Source of the DNA: a candidate division WOR-1 bacterium RIFOXYB2_FULL_45_9 | GTDB lineage: Bacteria; Margulisbacteria; WOR-1; O2-12-FULL-45-9; XYB2-FULL-48-7 | Direction of reading: 5' to 3' | Assembly: GCA_001771575.1 (NCBI GenBank) | Contig: MEUD01000001.1 | Location: forward strand, 704,815-768,814 | DNA: 64,000 nt | Shown here: positions 38,880 to 48,768 of the stretch, one piece after another | How the letters are laid out: every line of letters starts with the position of its first letter | Position numbering within the stretch: the stretch's first letter is position 1 | Program-made: the position numbers and the translations under genes | Notes under the pieces: model-generated | Told to the model about the DNA's origin: nothing | Databases searched by the model: none | The model's input: only the letters and a program-made list of their open reading frames with translations

Positions 38880-40533
38880 CTACTGCTTGATCATTGGCCT
38901 TAATGATATTTAGGTCATAATTATCCTTGCCAAATTCACATTTCCCCAAGATCATTTGCGGTATTTTTTTAATCGTAACATTATTAAATCGATCCTTACA
39001 CTCCGGAGCAAAAGCCTTAGCACAAATCAGCAGGCTTTCTCCCGGCTTCATTTCTTCATGCATTTTGTCTATCTGTTCGACGGTCATGAAAGAGGTGGTA
39101 ACAAAGATATAATCTGTTTCGGTTGATTTCCCCTGCTTCCAATATATTTCGGCATCCGGGAAATATTTGAAGCCCTCGTGCTTACACATCGCCGCAGCCA
39201 GCATATTGGCATTATATTTTTCATCTATGACCCAGTTGCCATATTTGTCTTTACGCAGCAGGCTCAATGCAAGCTCATAAAACTTGAACCCTCCGCCACC
39301 ATTCCAGCTTACATCCTTGGAAATGCCAGCCTTATCTAAGCCATCAATAACGTTTCTCATTCTAAGTAAACAATGCGTATATGCATGGTCCTTAAGTTCA
39401 ATGCCAATCCACTTACGATTCATTTTATGAGCAACAGCAGAGGTAGAGCCAGAACCAACAAATGAATCAATCACCCAATCCCCCTCATTTGAAAAATGCT
39501 TTAATATTACACCTAATAATTTTTCTGGTTTTTTACCGCTCCTAAATTCTACGCCACCTTCTTGCCGACAATTACCAAAATCCGCCGCAAGATCATAATA
39601 GTTTTCTATTGGCAACGATTGCTTTTTATCAGGATCCTTAAGTTGCGCAATTGGAACGCCCTGAAAATATTTACCTTTAGTCGCATTAGCTTTTTTGGGG
39701 CCGGTAAAATATCGATATGAAAACTTATCATCCCCTATTCCATATACTTTATATAAAACCCCTAATCCATCGGTTGCGACTCTTCCTGAAAGATTATCCC
39801 TAAAAAACCTTCCGGAAGAATTGCCATCAAGTATTGTTCCTGTTGCCCATATTTCCTTAAGTCCATTTTCACTGCCTTCGCTTTCAACAATTTCATATTC
39901 TCCCTCTAAAAATACATCTACGTCCTTCCCTCCCAAAACGATTCTCTTCCCAGGTTTTTTTTCTTTGATATAAAAACTGAACTTATCGAAAGAAGAGTCC
40001 GCCAAATTCAAATTCGGATTCGCACCGTATTCTTTTCTGTAGATGTGTATCTGCTCTATCTCCTTATGAAACGCCATATCTTGCTTTAATGTTTTCTCCG
40101 GATATCTTACTTGTACATAAAATGTCGTAAGATAGTTCGTCCTGCCAAATATCTCATCCATTAATACTTTTAGATATGGACCTTCAGAGTCATCAATATG
40201 ACAACAAATAAAACCGTCTTTTCTTAATAAATTACGTAACAATATGAGTCGCGCTCTCATTAAAGACAGCCATATTGAATGTTCAACGCTATCGTCATAA
40301 TGCTCAAATGCATTCCCGGTATTATAAGGTGGATCAATATAGACGCATTTGATCTTTCCGGTAAAGTCCTGCTCGAGCGCTTTGAGGGCTAATAGGTTGT
40401 CCCCGTGAATAAGCATATTTTCGGACTTTGGATCGCCGTAGGATTTTTCAGTATCCTCGATGAGAATACGGGGTTCCAGTTTTATCTCTTCATCCTTGCC
40501 GATCCAGGTTAGTTCGAGTTTGGGCTTAGCCAT
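38857..40533 (-). CDS. Type III-like DNA adenine methyltransferase Mod (beta class)
   Basis: CVYIDPPYNTG (DPPY) before DSFVGSGSTSAVAHKMNRKWIGIEL; start set at MAKPKLELTW (ORF-track start 40620). Confidence 0.9.
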   Translation of the reverse strand: MAKPKLELTWIGKDEEIKLEPRILIEDTEKSYGDPKSENMLIHGDNLLALKALEQDFTGKIKCVYIDPPYNTGNAFEHYDDSVEHSIWLSLMRARLILLRNLLRKDGFICCHIDDSEGPYLKVLMDEIFGRTNYLTTFYVQVRYPEKTLKQDMAFHKEIEQIHIYRKEYGANPNLNLADSSFDKFSFYIKEKKPGKRIVLGGKDVDVFLEGEYEIVESEGSENGLKEIWATGTILDGNSSGRFFRDNLSGRVATDGLGVLYKVYGIGDDKFSYRYFTGPKKANATKGKYFQGVPIAQLKDPDKKQSLPIENYYDLAADFGNCRQEGGVEFRSGKKPEKLLGVILKHFSNEGDWVIDSFVGSGSTSAVAHKMNRKWIGIELKDHAYTHCLLRMRNVIDGLDKAGISKDVSWNGGGGFKFYELALSLLRKDKYGNWVIDEKYNANMLAAAMCKHEGFKYFPDAEIYWKQGKSTETDYIFVTTSFMTVEQIDKMHEEMKPGESLLICAKAFAPECKDRFNNVTIKKIPQMILGKCEFGKDNYDLNIIKANDQAVDDVEDVE

Positions 40534-41263
40534 TTTGGCTCCTCTTTTCAAGAATCGGGTATTCGACAGAATCAAACAACATCCTAATTGTATTTTCGAC
40601 AATTTCGTAGTCCAAAGCATTTGGGGGCTCGCCCGTTTTAAGAAATCCTAAAAAAGATATAAATCTGTCAGCACATTCACATTCTTTGTTCACTTGTTCT
40701 TCAGTGATTTGCCAAGGAGTAGCGGTCGCGTGTCCATCTTTGCTTATTTCAACATATAATGATTGCTGTTTTTCGAAATCTCTTTTCCCTTCACATACTT
40801 CTAGCGCTGCTTCATCATACTTGGGGTCTTCAGCCCAAACCCATGCATTAGATTCCCATCTTCCTATTTTCTCATGTCTGAGAATTGCAAGCGCATCCTG
40901 GATTCTAGACGGAAATTCTGGCGGCTTCTTCTCAAGAACAACCATATTCGTTCTTCTTATAAACTCATCAATATCAGGAGCAAGAAAATCTATCACAAGG
41001 CACAATAGCTGCTTACATTTATGATCACGAGATGCCCTTAAAACAAACGAATTCCATGGAATGATCTTGTCTGAAACTAGATATAACAAAAAGCCTTTCG
41101 CACATTCCTCTTGAGCAATAACTGATAAATAATATCTAGACGCTGGGGGGGCCAAAGTCTCCATCCATTGAGCCTCATACATAAGCCGCTCCGCATTTTT
41201 TAAGCAGAGCCTTGCGGATTGGATATATTTGTTTTCCTTACTATTCTCTTTTGATTTAATCAT
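40526..41263 (-). CDS. AbiV-like HEPN-family protein
   Basis: 245 aa: SARLCLKNAERLMYEAQ...SRYYLSVIAQEECAKGFLLYLVSDK...RASRDHK (Rx4H). Confidence 0.55.
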   Translation of the reverse strand: MIKSKENSKENKYIQSARLCLKNAERLMYEAQWMETLAPPASRYYLSVIAQEECAKGFLLYLVSDKIIPWNSFVLRASRDHKCKQLLCLVIDFLAPDIDEFIRRTNMVVLEKKPPEFPSRIQDALAILRHEKIGRWESNAWVWAEDPKYDEAALEVCEGKRDFEKQQSLYVEISKDGHATATPWQITEEQVNKECECADRFISFLGFLKTGEPPNALDYEIVENTIRMLFDSVEYPILEKRSQNG

Positions 41264-41304
41264 ATAAAACCCTTTTTTATTTTCTATTAACCATTATTAT
41301 TACT

Positions 41305-43542
41305 TTAAGGCCGCTGTAATGGTTGCAACTTCAATGATCCACAGTTGCATTCCCAATATGATCCCGATTTGTTTTTATTCGGAAAAGCACCACATGAATC
41401 ACATAATAACATATCCGCAAATGCGACAACCTGGCCGCCAAATTCTCGCACATCTGAATCAGACAACAGCACCCCACTTCCACTATAATCATAATGACAG
41501 CCAACATCATTGCGAACAAATACTGTATTCTGTAAATTATCTAAATAGGGTTGTAGAGTTACCGGCAAGTCAGACCCCTTTAATACATTCAAGCATTTCC
41601 GGAATCTTGCATCCATAGCATTAAACAGTTCGCCAAGCGTGTATTTTTGCATTGATTTCCGAGGAACACGTAAGGCATATTTAAGCGCCAGCTCATCTAA
41701 AATATGCTCCAATAATATTCCTGCTTTTGAAGCTACTTTTTGGCGATCAAATAATTTCTCGGCAATTGACTCCCGAATTTCATCAACAAAAAACTTTGTC
41801 CTTGTATGTCTGATTCCTGACTCCGTTGTCCAGGGCAAAAGCTCAATTAATTGGACATCATTACTATGGTTAATTGGCATTCGATATCTTTCCCTCCATG
41901 GCCTATAATGCGTCGCAATAATAATTTGGTCATAGTTTTTAGACTCTACTTCCAACATATCTATAAGACGATTCATGTGTTGTTGATCGGCAGAAGTTAA
42001 AACATCATCTAAGAGAATAATCCCATTATTACAATTATATTGAGACAAAGCCAAAAACACACATATACCTAATGTGTCTAAATGCGATTCGCTATAATAT
42101 GCTTGAGGCGGAACTGATTCCCCTTGAAATAAGCCTTCATACTCTAATGATTCCGATTTATGTGGATCTAAATAAAAACGGACGGAACCAATGCCCTCTC
42201 CGGGGTGAACTTGTGAATACATCCTCTCAACAGAGGAAGAGATGGAAGCCAAAACATTATCTACCGCAATTTTACGAATCTCTTCCAATTCTCCAAGTAG
42301 TTTTTTGGTCTTTTCTGCCTCCTTCCCGCTTTTTTCTGCCTCCTCCTTTTTCTCGATATACGCTTTGTAAGTTCGCTGAATTAATTCCAATTGATTGTAT
42401 TCTTTTTGTTTTTCTGAGGCGATAGTGGCCCATCCATCAATATTGTTAAGTATATCTTGCAATTCCTTAAGCCCTTCCGCCTGATTATCATTAAACAACC
42501 CTCTTATTTCTTCAATAAGCTTATCAATATTTTGGTTCTCACTTGCTATTTGACCTTCCCTCGTTTCACGTTCCTTCTTCAGACCGGCAAGTCCATCTTG
42601 AATTTCTTTTAAGTCCTTCATACTTTCTATGCGACTATTTATGTCCGCGATCAGGTTATCTTTCTCGATCTTGCCCTTGCATACAGGACATTCTGATAAA
42701 GATGACTGACCCTCAATATAGCTTTTTGCTTTTTCAAGAAGTGGAACTAATCCCCCCTTCTCTGCTTCGCCTATTAACTTCTTATTAAGCTCAATCTCTT
42801 TAAGAGAATATGCATCTTTCGCCTTCCTATGCGCTATCTGATATTGGCATAATCTTTCGCATCCAGCGGTCAGCTCTTCCCCCTTTTTTGATATTTCAGC
42901 CCATGTTTTTTGATCTTTTTCTAACTCACTTTTGCAAACAGAGGAACGTTCCTGTGCCCATAATAAGTATTTTTGTGTTTTATCTCCAACACCATCCCAG
43001 GCATTTTTAATGTTTGCGTCTTCCTGCTGATAAGCTTTGAGGGCGTCTTCATATATTTTGTCTATATTTTTCTTTGCTTCTCTCAAAGCATCTTCCATTT
43101 GCTTTATTTTAGGGTAAGAAACCATCCCCCGTATTTCTTCAAACCGTTCCTTGGGCTGTTCGGTAACTATTTTTAATATGGAATCTCTCCTTAAGATCTT
43201 AACCTGGGGCAACCCGGCCCTGACATTAACCTCTCCCCTACTCCCAAATTTAGCGGAATATCTATTAGTATTATCTGTCTCAATTTCCACTTCAAGGCTG
43301 CCTGGTTGAGATGCCATTGATGGCAAGTATTTATGCTTATTAGCCCCCACACTAATATTTTTCAAAGATACTTCGCTATTTTTGTTACAAGCAAAATCTA
43401 TGGCATCCAATATTGTTGTTTTCCCCGTCCCATTTTCCCCAAAAACAACAAATATCCGCTTCTGACAGTCGAATTCAATGGTTGTTTTGTCTGTCGCCCC
43501 TCTGAATTTTATAATTTTTAATTGCTTTATTTTATTTGGCAT
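41305..43542 (-). CDS. SMC/RloC-like AAA ATPase with zinc-hook coiled coil and C-terminal HEPN-like/zinc-ribbon region
   Basis: VVFGENGTGKTTILDAIDFACN (Walker A), SECPVCKGKIEKD (CxxC hook), GIILLDDVLTSADQQH (Walker B), C-terminal VRNDVGCHYDYS (RNxxxxH-like), CDSCG...CNCG. Start probably MPNKIKQLK at 43542 (ORF-track start 43581). Confidence 0.75.
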   Translation of the reverse strand: MPNKIKQLKIIKFRGATDKTTIEFDCQKRIFVVFGENGTGKTTILDAIDFACNKNSEVSLKNISVGANKHKYLPSMASQPGSLEVEIETDNTNRYSAKFGSRGEVNVRAGLPQVKILRRDSILKIVTEQPKERFEEIRGMVSYPKIKQMEDALREAKKNIDKIYEDALKAYQQEDANIKNAWDGVGDKTQKYLLWAQERSSVCKSELEKDQKTWAEISKKGEELTAGCERLCQYQIAHRKAKDAYSLKEIELNKKLIGEAEKGGLVPLLEKAKSYIEGQSSLSECPVCKGKIEKDNLIADINSRIESMKDLKEIQDGLAGLKKERETREGQIASENQNIDKLIEEIRGLFNDNQAEGLKELQDILNNIDGWATIASEKQKEYNQLELIQRTYKAYIEKKEEAEKSGKEAEKTKKLLGELEEIRKIAVDNVLASISSSVERMYSQVHPGEGIGSVRFYLDPHKSESLEYEGLFQGESVPPQAYYSESHLDTLGICVFLALSQYNCNNGIILLDDVLTSADQQHMNRLIDMLEVESKNYDQIIIATHYRPWRERYRMPINHSNDVQLIELLPWTTESGIRHTRTKFFVDEIRESIAEKLFDRQKVASKAGILLEHILDELALKYALRVPRKSMQKYTLGELFNAMDARFRKCLNVLKGSDLPVTLQPYLDNLQNTVFVRNDVGCHYDYSGSGVLLSDSDVREFGGQVVAFADMLLCDSCGAFPNKNKSGSYWECNCGSLKLQPLQRP

Positions 43543-43726
43543 CATCCACGGCTTTTTTACGGGGAAAACAATCTTTATCAATTAATAGTTTCCAATCTCG
43601 AGCCAAAACACCATTTTGGGCGAAAAATCCGCTCAGCTCTTTTACATTGATTTCAGATAGGAGATTCTTTGTTCTAACCGCACGGACAAATGAATTAAAG
43701 ATTCCTTCGTCTAATGTTTCTTCCAT
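43532..43726 (-). CDS. 64-aa small protein in the defence-like operon
   Basis: MEETLDEGIFNSFVRAVRTKNLLSEINVKELSGFFAQNGVLARDWKLLIDKDCFPRKKAVDDAK; its end overlaps the ATPase start. Confidence 0.6.
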   Translation of the reverse strand: MEETLDEGIFNSFVRAVRTKNLLSEINVKELSGFFAQNGVLARDWKLLIDKDCFPRKKAVDDAK

Positions 43727-43766
43727 AATTCAATTTTCCCCTCCTTTTTCGATTATATTTGACTCC

Positions 43767-46718
43767 TTATATAACCCGCCACCGCAAACAAAAAAGCGGC
43801 TCATGTGTAGTTTTTTGCTTAAGCTTAGCCTCCACTCTCGCTATCAATTGCTCTTTTCTGGAATCCACTTCATCCTGCGCGTCATATAGCCGCTTTCTCA
43901 TCTCATTGCGCTTTTTCTCCATTTCCTTAATCGTTCGCTGAGCCTTTAGCTTCTCCTCAAGATTCAAAATCTTTTTTGCGTTTGTTTTCGAAGCTTTAAT
44001 ATCGATATCCAGCTTTTTCAAATCCAACTCAAGGGCAATCTTGACGTCTTCAGCCCATTTATCAAGCTTATCAACTTCATTTTCAAAATATTCATTATTT
44101 CGTTCCGCAATATTTGAAGCCACAAGATTAATGGCTTCCTGTTCGTATCCATCTAGATTCTTAGTTTCATTCGCTGATAAAGTCTTGGGGAGCTCCGTCT
44201 TTGTGGCTGAAAGGGAAAACAACTTCTTAGCGATGTCCGGCTCGATCCTTTCTCCATTATCTGTTTGAGCCGCCACAATAACATGGTCCTCGGCCTCAAA
44301 TGCGGCAACCGTATAATTGCTAACTCTCATAACACCGCTTTTGCCGATCAACGGCTTTAAGACAGAAACAATGACTGGATTATTCGTATAATCAAAAACA
44401 ACTTCAGCCAATTGGTTTTTTTGTTTTTTTACGGCACTAAGTATCATTTGGGCTAAAGGATGCCCTGGCCGATAAATATGGGAATCCTCAATGTTCTTAC
44501 CGATCTTGTATGGACCAGAATGAATATCCTGACCGGGAAAAGGATTCTTTTTTAGAGTAAAAGAATATTCTTGACTGGAGAATTCCGCGTCACTACCTAA
44601 ATAGTACCGTGTAATCTCCCATAACCAACGTTCATAGGTGTCGAGATACGCCTGACTATCTTTTTTGTTAATTCGGAGCCGCTCATGCACTTCCGCATCA
44701 AAGTTTTCAAGCAACTTTTGGCGCGTATCCGCCATATTTCTCTGAATATTTTCATCCATTTCTGCTTGAAGCTTATCAAACGCAAGATTGATCTCTTCTG
44801 TGGTTCGGCAAGTTTGGTAAATTCCGGCAATACGTTTTTCAAAATCGACGCCAGATTCAATATTTCCAAGCACTTCATCGCTCACCCCAAAAACACCCTT
44901 AAACAATTTGAATTTCTGGTCCAATAGTTCATAAACTCGCTGATCCGCTGCGTTCTTGAGGTTTACAAAATTAATAACTACAACATCATGCTTCTGACCA
45001 TATCGATGACAGCGGCCGATACGCTGTTCAATCCTTTGCGGGTTCCAGGGCAAATCATAGTTAATGACCAGAGAACAAAACTGAAGATTAATCCCCTCAG
45101 CCCCCGCCTCTGTAGCAATCATAATCTCCGCTTCATCCCGAAAATAATCAATCAAAGCGGCCCTGATATCGGCTGTTTTAGACCCGGTAATTTTATCGGT
45201 ATCCTTGTTTTTTGCTAACCATTGCTTATAAATCTCTTTTGACTTTTCATCATTATTGGAGCCATTAAACAAAACAATCTTCCCTTGATATCCTTTGTTC
45301 GCTAGCAGGTTTTCAGCCAGATATTTTTGCGTAATTGTTGATTCAGTAAATACAATAGCTTTCCTTTTTGCGCCAAGATCGTTGGCCATTTTAAAGCCCT
45401 CTTCAAGGGCAATCAATAACGCCTCACCTTTGGAATTAGTAAAGATAGCTTTTGCCAGTTCCCGATACTTCTCAAGGTCGGACTTCTCCTGCTCCATTAA
45501 AGCAATGTCTTCGGCGGTGAATTCTTTCTTTTTCTTCCCGATCCCGGCTTCGTTCTCCTCATCATCTATCCATTCATCATACATTTCATCAAATGCTTCA
45601 TAATTTCGCTCAAGCCCCTCAATTCCTTGATCAAACATTTCATTTTGGAAAGTAGCTTTCGCAGCTTTAATCATTTTCCCAAGCTTATTAACCATCTTGT
45701 CCAGAGTACTGGCAATTGCATATGATGATGAGGCCAAGAGTTTTCTCAATATTAGGGTTATTAGCTGGCGCTGGCTAAATGGCAAGGCATACAGTTTTTC
45801 CCGTCTTAGATACTCTGACATCCCAGCATATAGTTCGATTTCCTGATCGGTCGGCATATACTTTTGAGTAATCGGTTTTCGCTCCGTATAAGGAACATAT
45901 TCCAAGACTTGTCGGCGTAATGTACGAATACAAATAGGTTTTAACCGATTTTTTAGTTCAAGAAACATTTCTTGTTTTGGTTCAACAAGGCCCAACTCAC
46001 TCTCGTAAATATCCTGTTCGCGCGAAACGCGGGCAAAATTCGCCTTAAAACTCTTCAAATCACCAAATATTTGATCGTCAACAATGCTTACTAGGCCATA
46101 AAGCTCAAGGAGGGAATTTTGCAGGGGGGTAGCGGTTAATAATATTTTAGGGACATTTTCCAATGCCTTTTTAATCTCACGAGCAATCTTATTTCCCTTT
46201 TTATAAACATTTCTTAACCGATGCGCCTCGTCAATAACTGCCAAATCCCACTTAGTCTGCTTGATATAGGCTGATTTTGATCTGGCAAAATGGTAGGAAC
46301 AGATAACGATCGCATCCTCCTGGTCAAATGGGTTCAAATTCCCCTTCTTGATATTTTGGTCAAATGACTTGGTTTCAAGAATTACCGAGGGGATAAAGAA
46401 TTTCTCTTGCAGTTCAGCGTTCCACTGTTTTCGTAGGCTTGAAGGGACAATGATCAGGATTTTGCGTTTTCTTTCCGCCCATTTTTGAGACAGAACAAGC
46501 CCGGCCTCAATAGTTTTCCCAAGCCCGACTTCATCAGCAAGCAGCGCACCTTTTGAAAGCGGTGAACGGAACGCAAAAAGCGCAGCTTCAATTTGGTGGG
46601 GGTTGAGATCAACCTGCGCATTGGAAAGAGTTGAAGATAATTTTTCCAAGCTGTCCGAAGCACATCGTTTGGTTAATTCGTAGGCAAAATATTTGGCTTG
46701 ATAGTCGGTAATATTCAC
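43767..46718 (-). CDS. SNF2-family helicase
   Basis: 983 aa: GALLADEVGLGKTIEAGLVL, VIDEAHRLRN, TATPLQNSLLELYGL, AGAEGINLQFCSLVINYDLPWNPQRIEQRIGRCHRYGQ. Confidence 0.93.
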   Translation of the reverse strand: MNITDYQAKYFAYELTKRCASDSLEKLSSTLSNAQVDLNPHQIEAALFAFRSPLSKGALLADEVGLGKTIEAGLVLSQKWAERKRKILIIVPSSLRKQWNAELQEKFFIPSVILETKSFDQNIKKGNLNPFDQEDAIVICSYHFARSKSAYIKQTKWDLAVIDEAHRLRNVYKKGNKIAREIKKALENVPKILLTATPLQNSLLELYGLVSIVDDQIFGDLKSFKANFARVSREQDIYESELGLVEPKQEMFLELKNRLKPICIRTLRRQVLEYVPYTERKPITQKYMPTDQEIELYAGMSEYLRREKLYALPFSQRQLITLILRKLLASSSYAIASTLDKMVNKLGKMIKAAKATFQNEMFDQGIEGLERNYEAFDEMYDEWIDDEENEAGIGKKKKEFTAEDIALMEQEKSDLEKYRELAKAIFTNSKGEALLIALEEGFKMANDLGAKRKAIVFTESTITQKYLAENLLANKGYQGKIVLFNGSNNDEKSKEIYKQWLAKNKDTDKITGSKTADIRAALIDYFRDEAEIMIATEAGAEGINLQFCSLVINYDLPWNPQRIEQRIGRCHRYGQKHDVVVINFVNLKNAADQRVYELLDQKFKLFKGVFGVSDEVLGNIESGVDFEKRIAGIYQTCRTTEEINLAFDKLQAEMDENIQRNMADTRQKLLENFDAEVHERLRINKKDSQAYLDTYERWLWEITRYYLGSDAEFSSQEYSFTLKKNPFPGQDIHSGPYKIGKNIEDSHIYRPGHPLAQMILSAVKKQKNQLAEVVFDYTNNPVIVSVLKPLIGKSGVMRVSNYTVAAFEAEDHVIVAAQTDNGERIEPDIAKKLFSLSATKTELPKTLSANETKNLDGYEQEAINLVASNIAERNNEYFENEVDKLDKWAEDVKIALELDLKKLDIDIKASKTNAKKILNLEEKLKAQRTIKEMEKKRNEMRKRLYDAQDEVDSRKEQLIARVEAKLKQKTTHEPLFCLRWRVI

Positions 46719-46759
46719 CTGGCTATTATACTACTATTGCCCTATTGAATAAATCCCTA

Positions 46760-48226
46760 TCATCTTGGGCCTGATCCTCCCTCACACCCCGCAACTTGTT
46801 GGAAATATTTTTTAACTTCAAAGGTGGCCTTGCAATCATCCTCATTATAATCAAGAATACGCTGCATAACCACATCATCTTTTCCTTTAAGATATTGGTT
46901 GTACCACGCGATTGAATTAGCGCCGGATGGATCTTCGTCTCTCCATTTAAAACCAATTATTTTTGCAATTTGCTTCAATCCATAAGAGTATGTTGGCCAA
47001 TCGGAATATTTAACGATGAGATCCGTATATAAATCATATTCATTATCAACATATTTATTAAAAACACCTTCATCGAGATGATACTTTTGCATTAACCGTT
47101 TTAGGGTTGATCGCTCTTTCGAAGAATAGACGTAATAAACGGCTTCTTCGGTTCCCTTGATAAACTCCCAAAACGCCCTAATCGTGGCTTCTTCTTCATT
47201 TGGCTCTCTGGCAACAAAGTACTGAAAGCCACCCTTTTTTCCTTTTTCCACAATATACAGTCCGAACAGATAGACCAATTCCTGGGTAGGATCATCTTCA
47301 ATATCAAAATATACCTCAAGGTTTTTAGAAGGGAAACTATACCCGGGATATATTTGGGGTTTTCCACCAATAAGAACTTGTGCCCGTTTTTTCATCCTCT
47401 CCAGAGACGCCGCCGCAAGCCCTTTCATTTTAAATGGTTCTTTTAAATACTTACCGGTATCCATTGCCGCAATCTCATCAACCGTGTTTAATCCCCGTGC
47501 CTTTAGAAGATATTTATTTTTCCCAACAAAAAAGATAAGAGTAGGATCATTATTATCATTAGCCCACTTTTTACATATCTTTTCCCAAACACACGAAGAA
47601 CATTTACTGGATATTATGGGCTCATGTTTGTTCGGGCCTGTTTTTAGCCTTATCACTTCATCTAGCGCTATCAAGAAATCTTGCCGATAGGAATCAATTG
47701 AAAATTCTTCAACTTCTTTTGAGCCATTAATTATCTTCCCATTCTTCGGCATATATCCCTGCAAATAGAACAAGAGCTCGTCGTAAAATATGACCTGATA
47801 GGCATAATGCTTTTTAAAACGGTTTGTCCTTTCGTCTTCTGCCCCTTTCCCACTTTTTATCTCGACCGCCTCATAATAATAGTTGCCCATATTCGATGCG
47901 TGGTCGTCTTTTTTAATAAGCAAATCCGGAATCCCCAACATATTATCTTTCATCAAGCAACCGTGATAAATAATTGGAGCACCGGCGTTCATTAGCTTAA
48001 GGGTTGTTCTGAAGGCTTGTTCGTTATCAACCTCGTTTACTTCCGTTATATTCCCCATGCCAATGGAGTTAATCACTTCTTTTTCATTTCTTAAGCCGGA
48101 ATCCCAAAGAAGTTCAACAAACGAACTGACCTTGCCTTTTTGGGAAGGATCGCCATTTTCATCCAAATAAACCCGGTACGGGCATTGTACGTAATTGTAT
48201 AAATCTTGGGCAGTTATGTGTTTCAT
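46760..48226 (-). CDS. TM0106-like RecB-family nuclease (Cas4-like N-terminus, RNase H-like C-terminus)
   Basis: 488 aa: YEAVEIKSGK, SSKCSSCVWEKICKKW, VYFDIEDDPTQELVYLFGL, RILDYNEDDCKATFEV. Confidence 0.8.
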   Translation of the reverse strand: MKHITAQDLYNYVQCPYRVYLDENGDPSQKGKVSSFVELLWDSGLRNEKEVINSIGMGNITEVNEVDNEQAFRTTLKLMNAGAPIIYHGCLMKDNMLGIPDLLIKKDDHASNMGNYYYEAVEIKSGKGAEDERTNRFKKHYAYQVIFYDELLFYLQGYMPKNGKIINGSKEVEEFSIDSYRQDFLIALDEVIRLKTGPNKHEPIISSKCSSCVWEKICKKWANDNNDPTLIFFVGKNKYLLKARGLNTVDEIAAMDTGKYLKEPFKMKGLAAASLERMKKRAQVLIGGKPQIYPGYSFPSKNLEVYFDIEDDPTQELVYLFGLYIVEKGKKGGFQYFVAREPNEEEATIRAFWEFIKGTEEAVYYVYSSKERSTLKRLMQKYHLDEGVFNKYVDNEYDLYTDLIVKYSDWPTYSYGLKQIAKIIGFKWRDEDPSGANSIAWYNQYLKGKDDVVMQRILDYNEDDCKATFEVKKYFQQVAGCEGGSGPR

Positions 48227-48228
48227 AT

Positions 48229-48759
48229 TTATCTATTCAACGTCGCATATATCCCAACTGCGACAGCCGCGCCGGTAAGCACCTTGTACCAATTATCTCC
48301 CCAAAAGTCCGGCTTACTCCCCATCGTAATCTTATAAACGTTGCCGTGCTCAATCGTTAAAGTCGGGTCAAGATCGGCATAGGCTTTCGCTTCATCAATT
48401 GAACCAGCCTTCTTTACTTCCCAAGTATCATTCTTCAAGTCATATTGTACAACATAAATCGGCTTTGGAGTCAGGCCGATCACAACCTGCGGCTTATCAA
48501 GATAAGCAGAATAATTGTTGGTCAGGAACCGTTGAAAGCCTTTTAGCGACTGTCCCTCGACCGAAACAACCCCTAGCAATGGCAAAGAGACCTGACCATC
48601 AGGCGCTACAGTCTGCTTGGTCTTTAGTTCCGGGTGATTGATTACCTCAAGCTCCAAAGTATCATAGGGGCCAAGACGGTATTCGGAGGCAAATGACAAA
48701 TTTCCAATAACAAATGTCAAATTAATAATTATTAATAAAACGGAGATGATTTTTTTCAT
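48229..48759 (-). CDS. Polysaccharide export-like periplasmic protein
   Basis: 176 aa: signal peptide, YRLGPYDTLELEVINHPELKTKQTVAPDGQVSLPLLGVVSVEG. Confidence 0.75.
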   Translation of the reverse strand: MKKIISVLLIIINLTFVIGNLSFASEYRLGPYDTLELEVINHPELKTKQTVAPDGQVSLPLLGVVSVEGQSLKGFQRFLTNNYSAYLDKPQVVIGLTPKPIYVVQYDLKNDTWEVKKAGSIDEAKAYADLDPTLTIEHGNVYKITMGSKPDFWGDNWYKVLTGAAVAVGIYATLNR

Positions 48760-48768
48760 ATATTCCTC

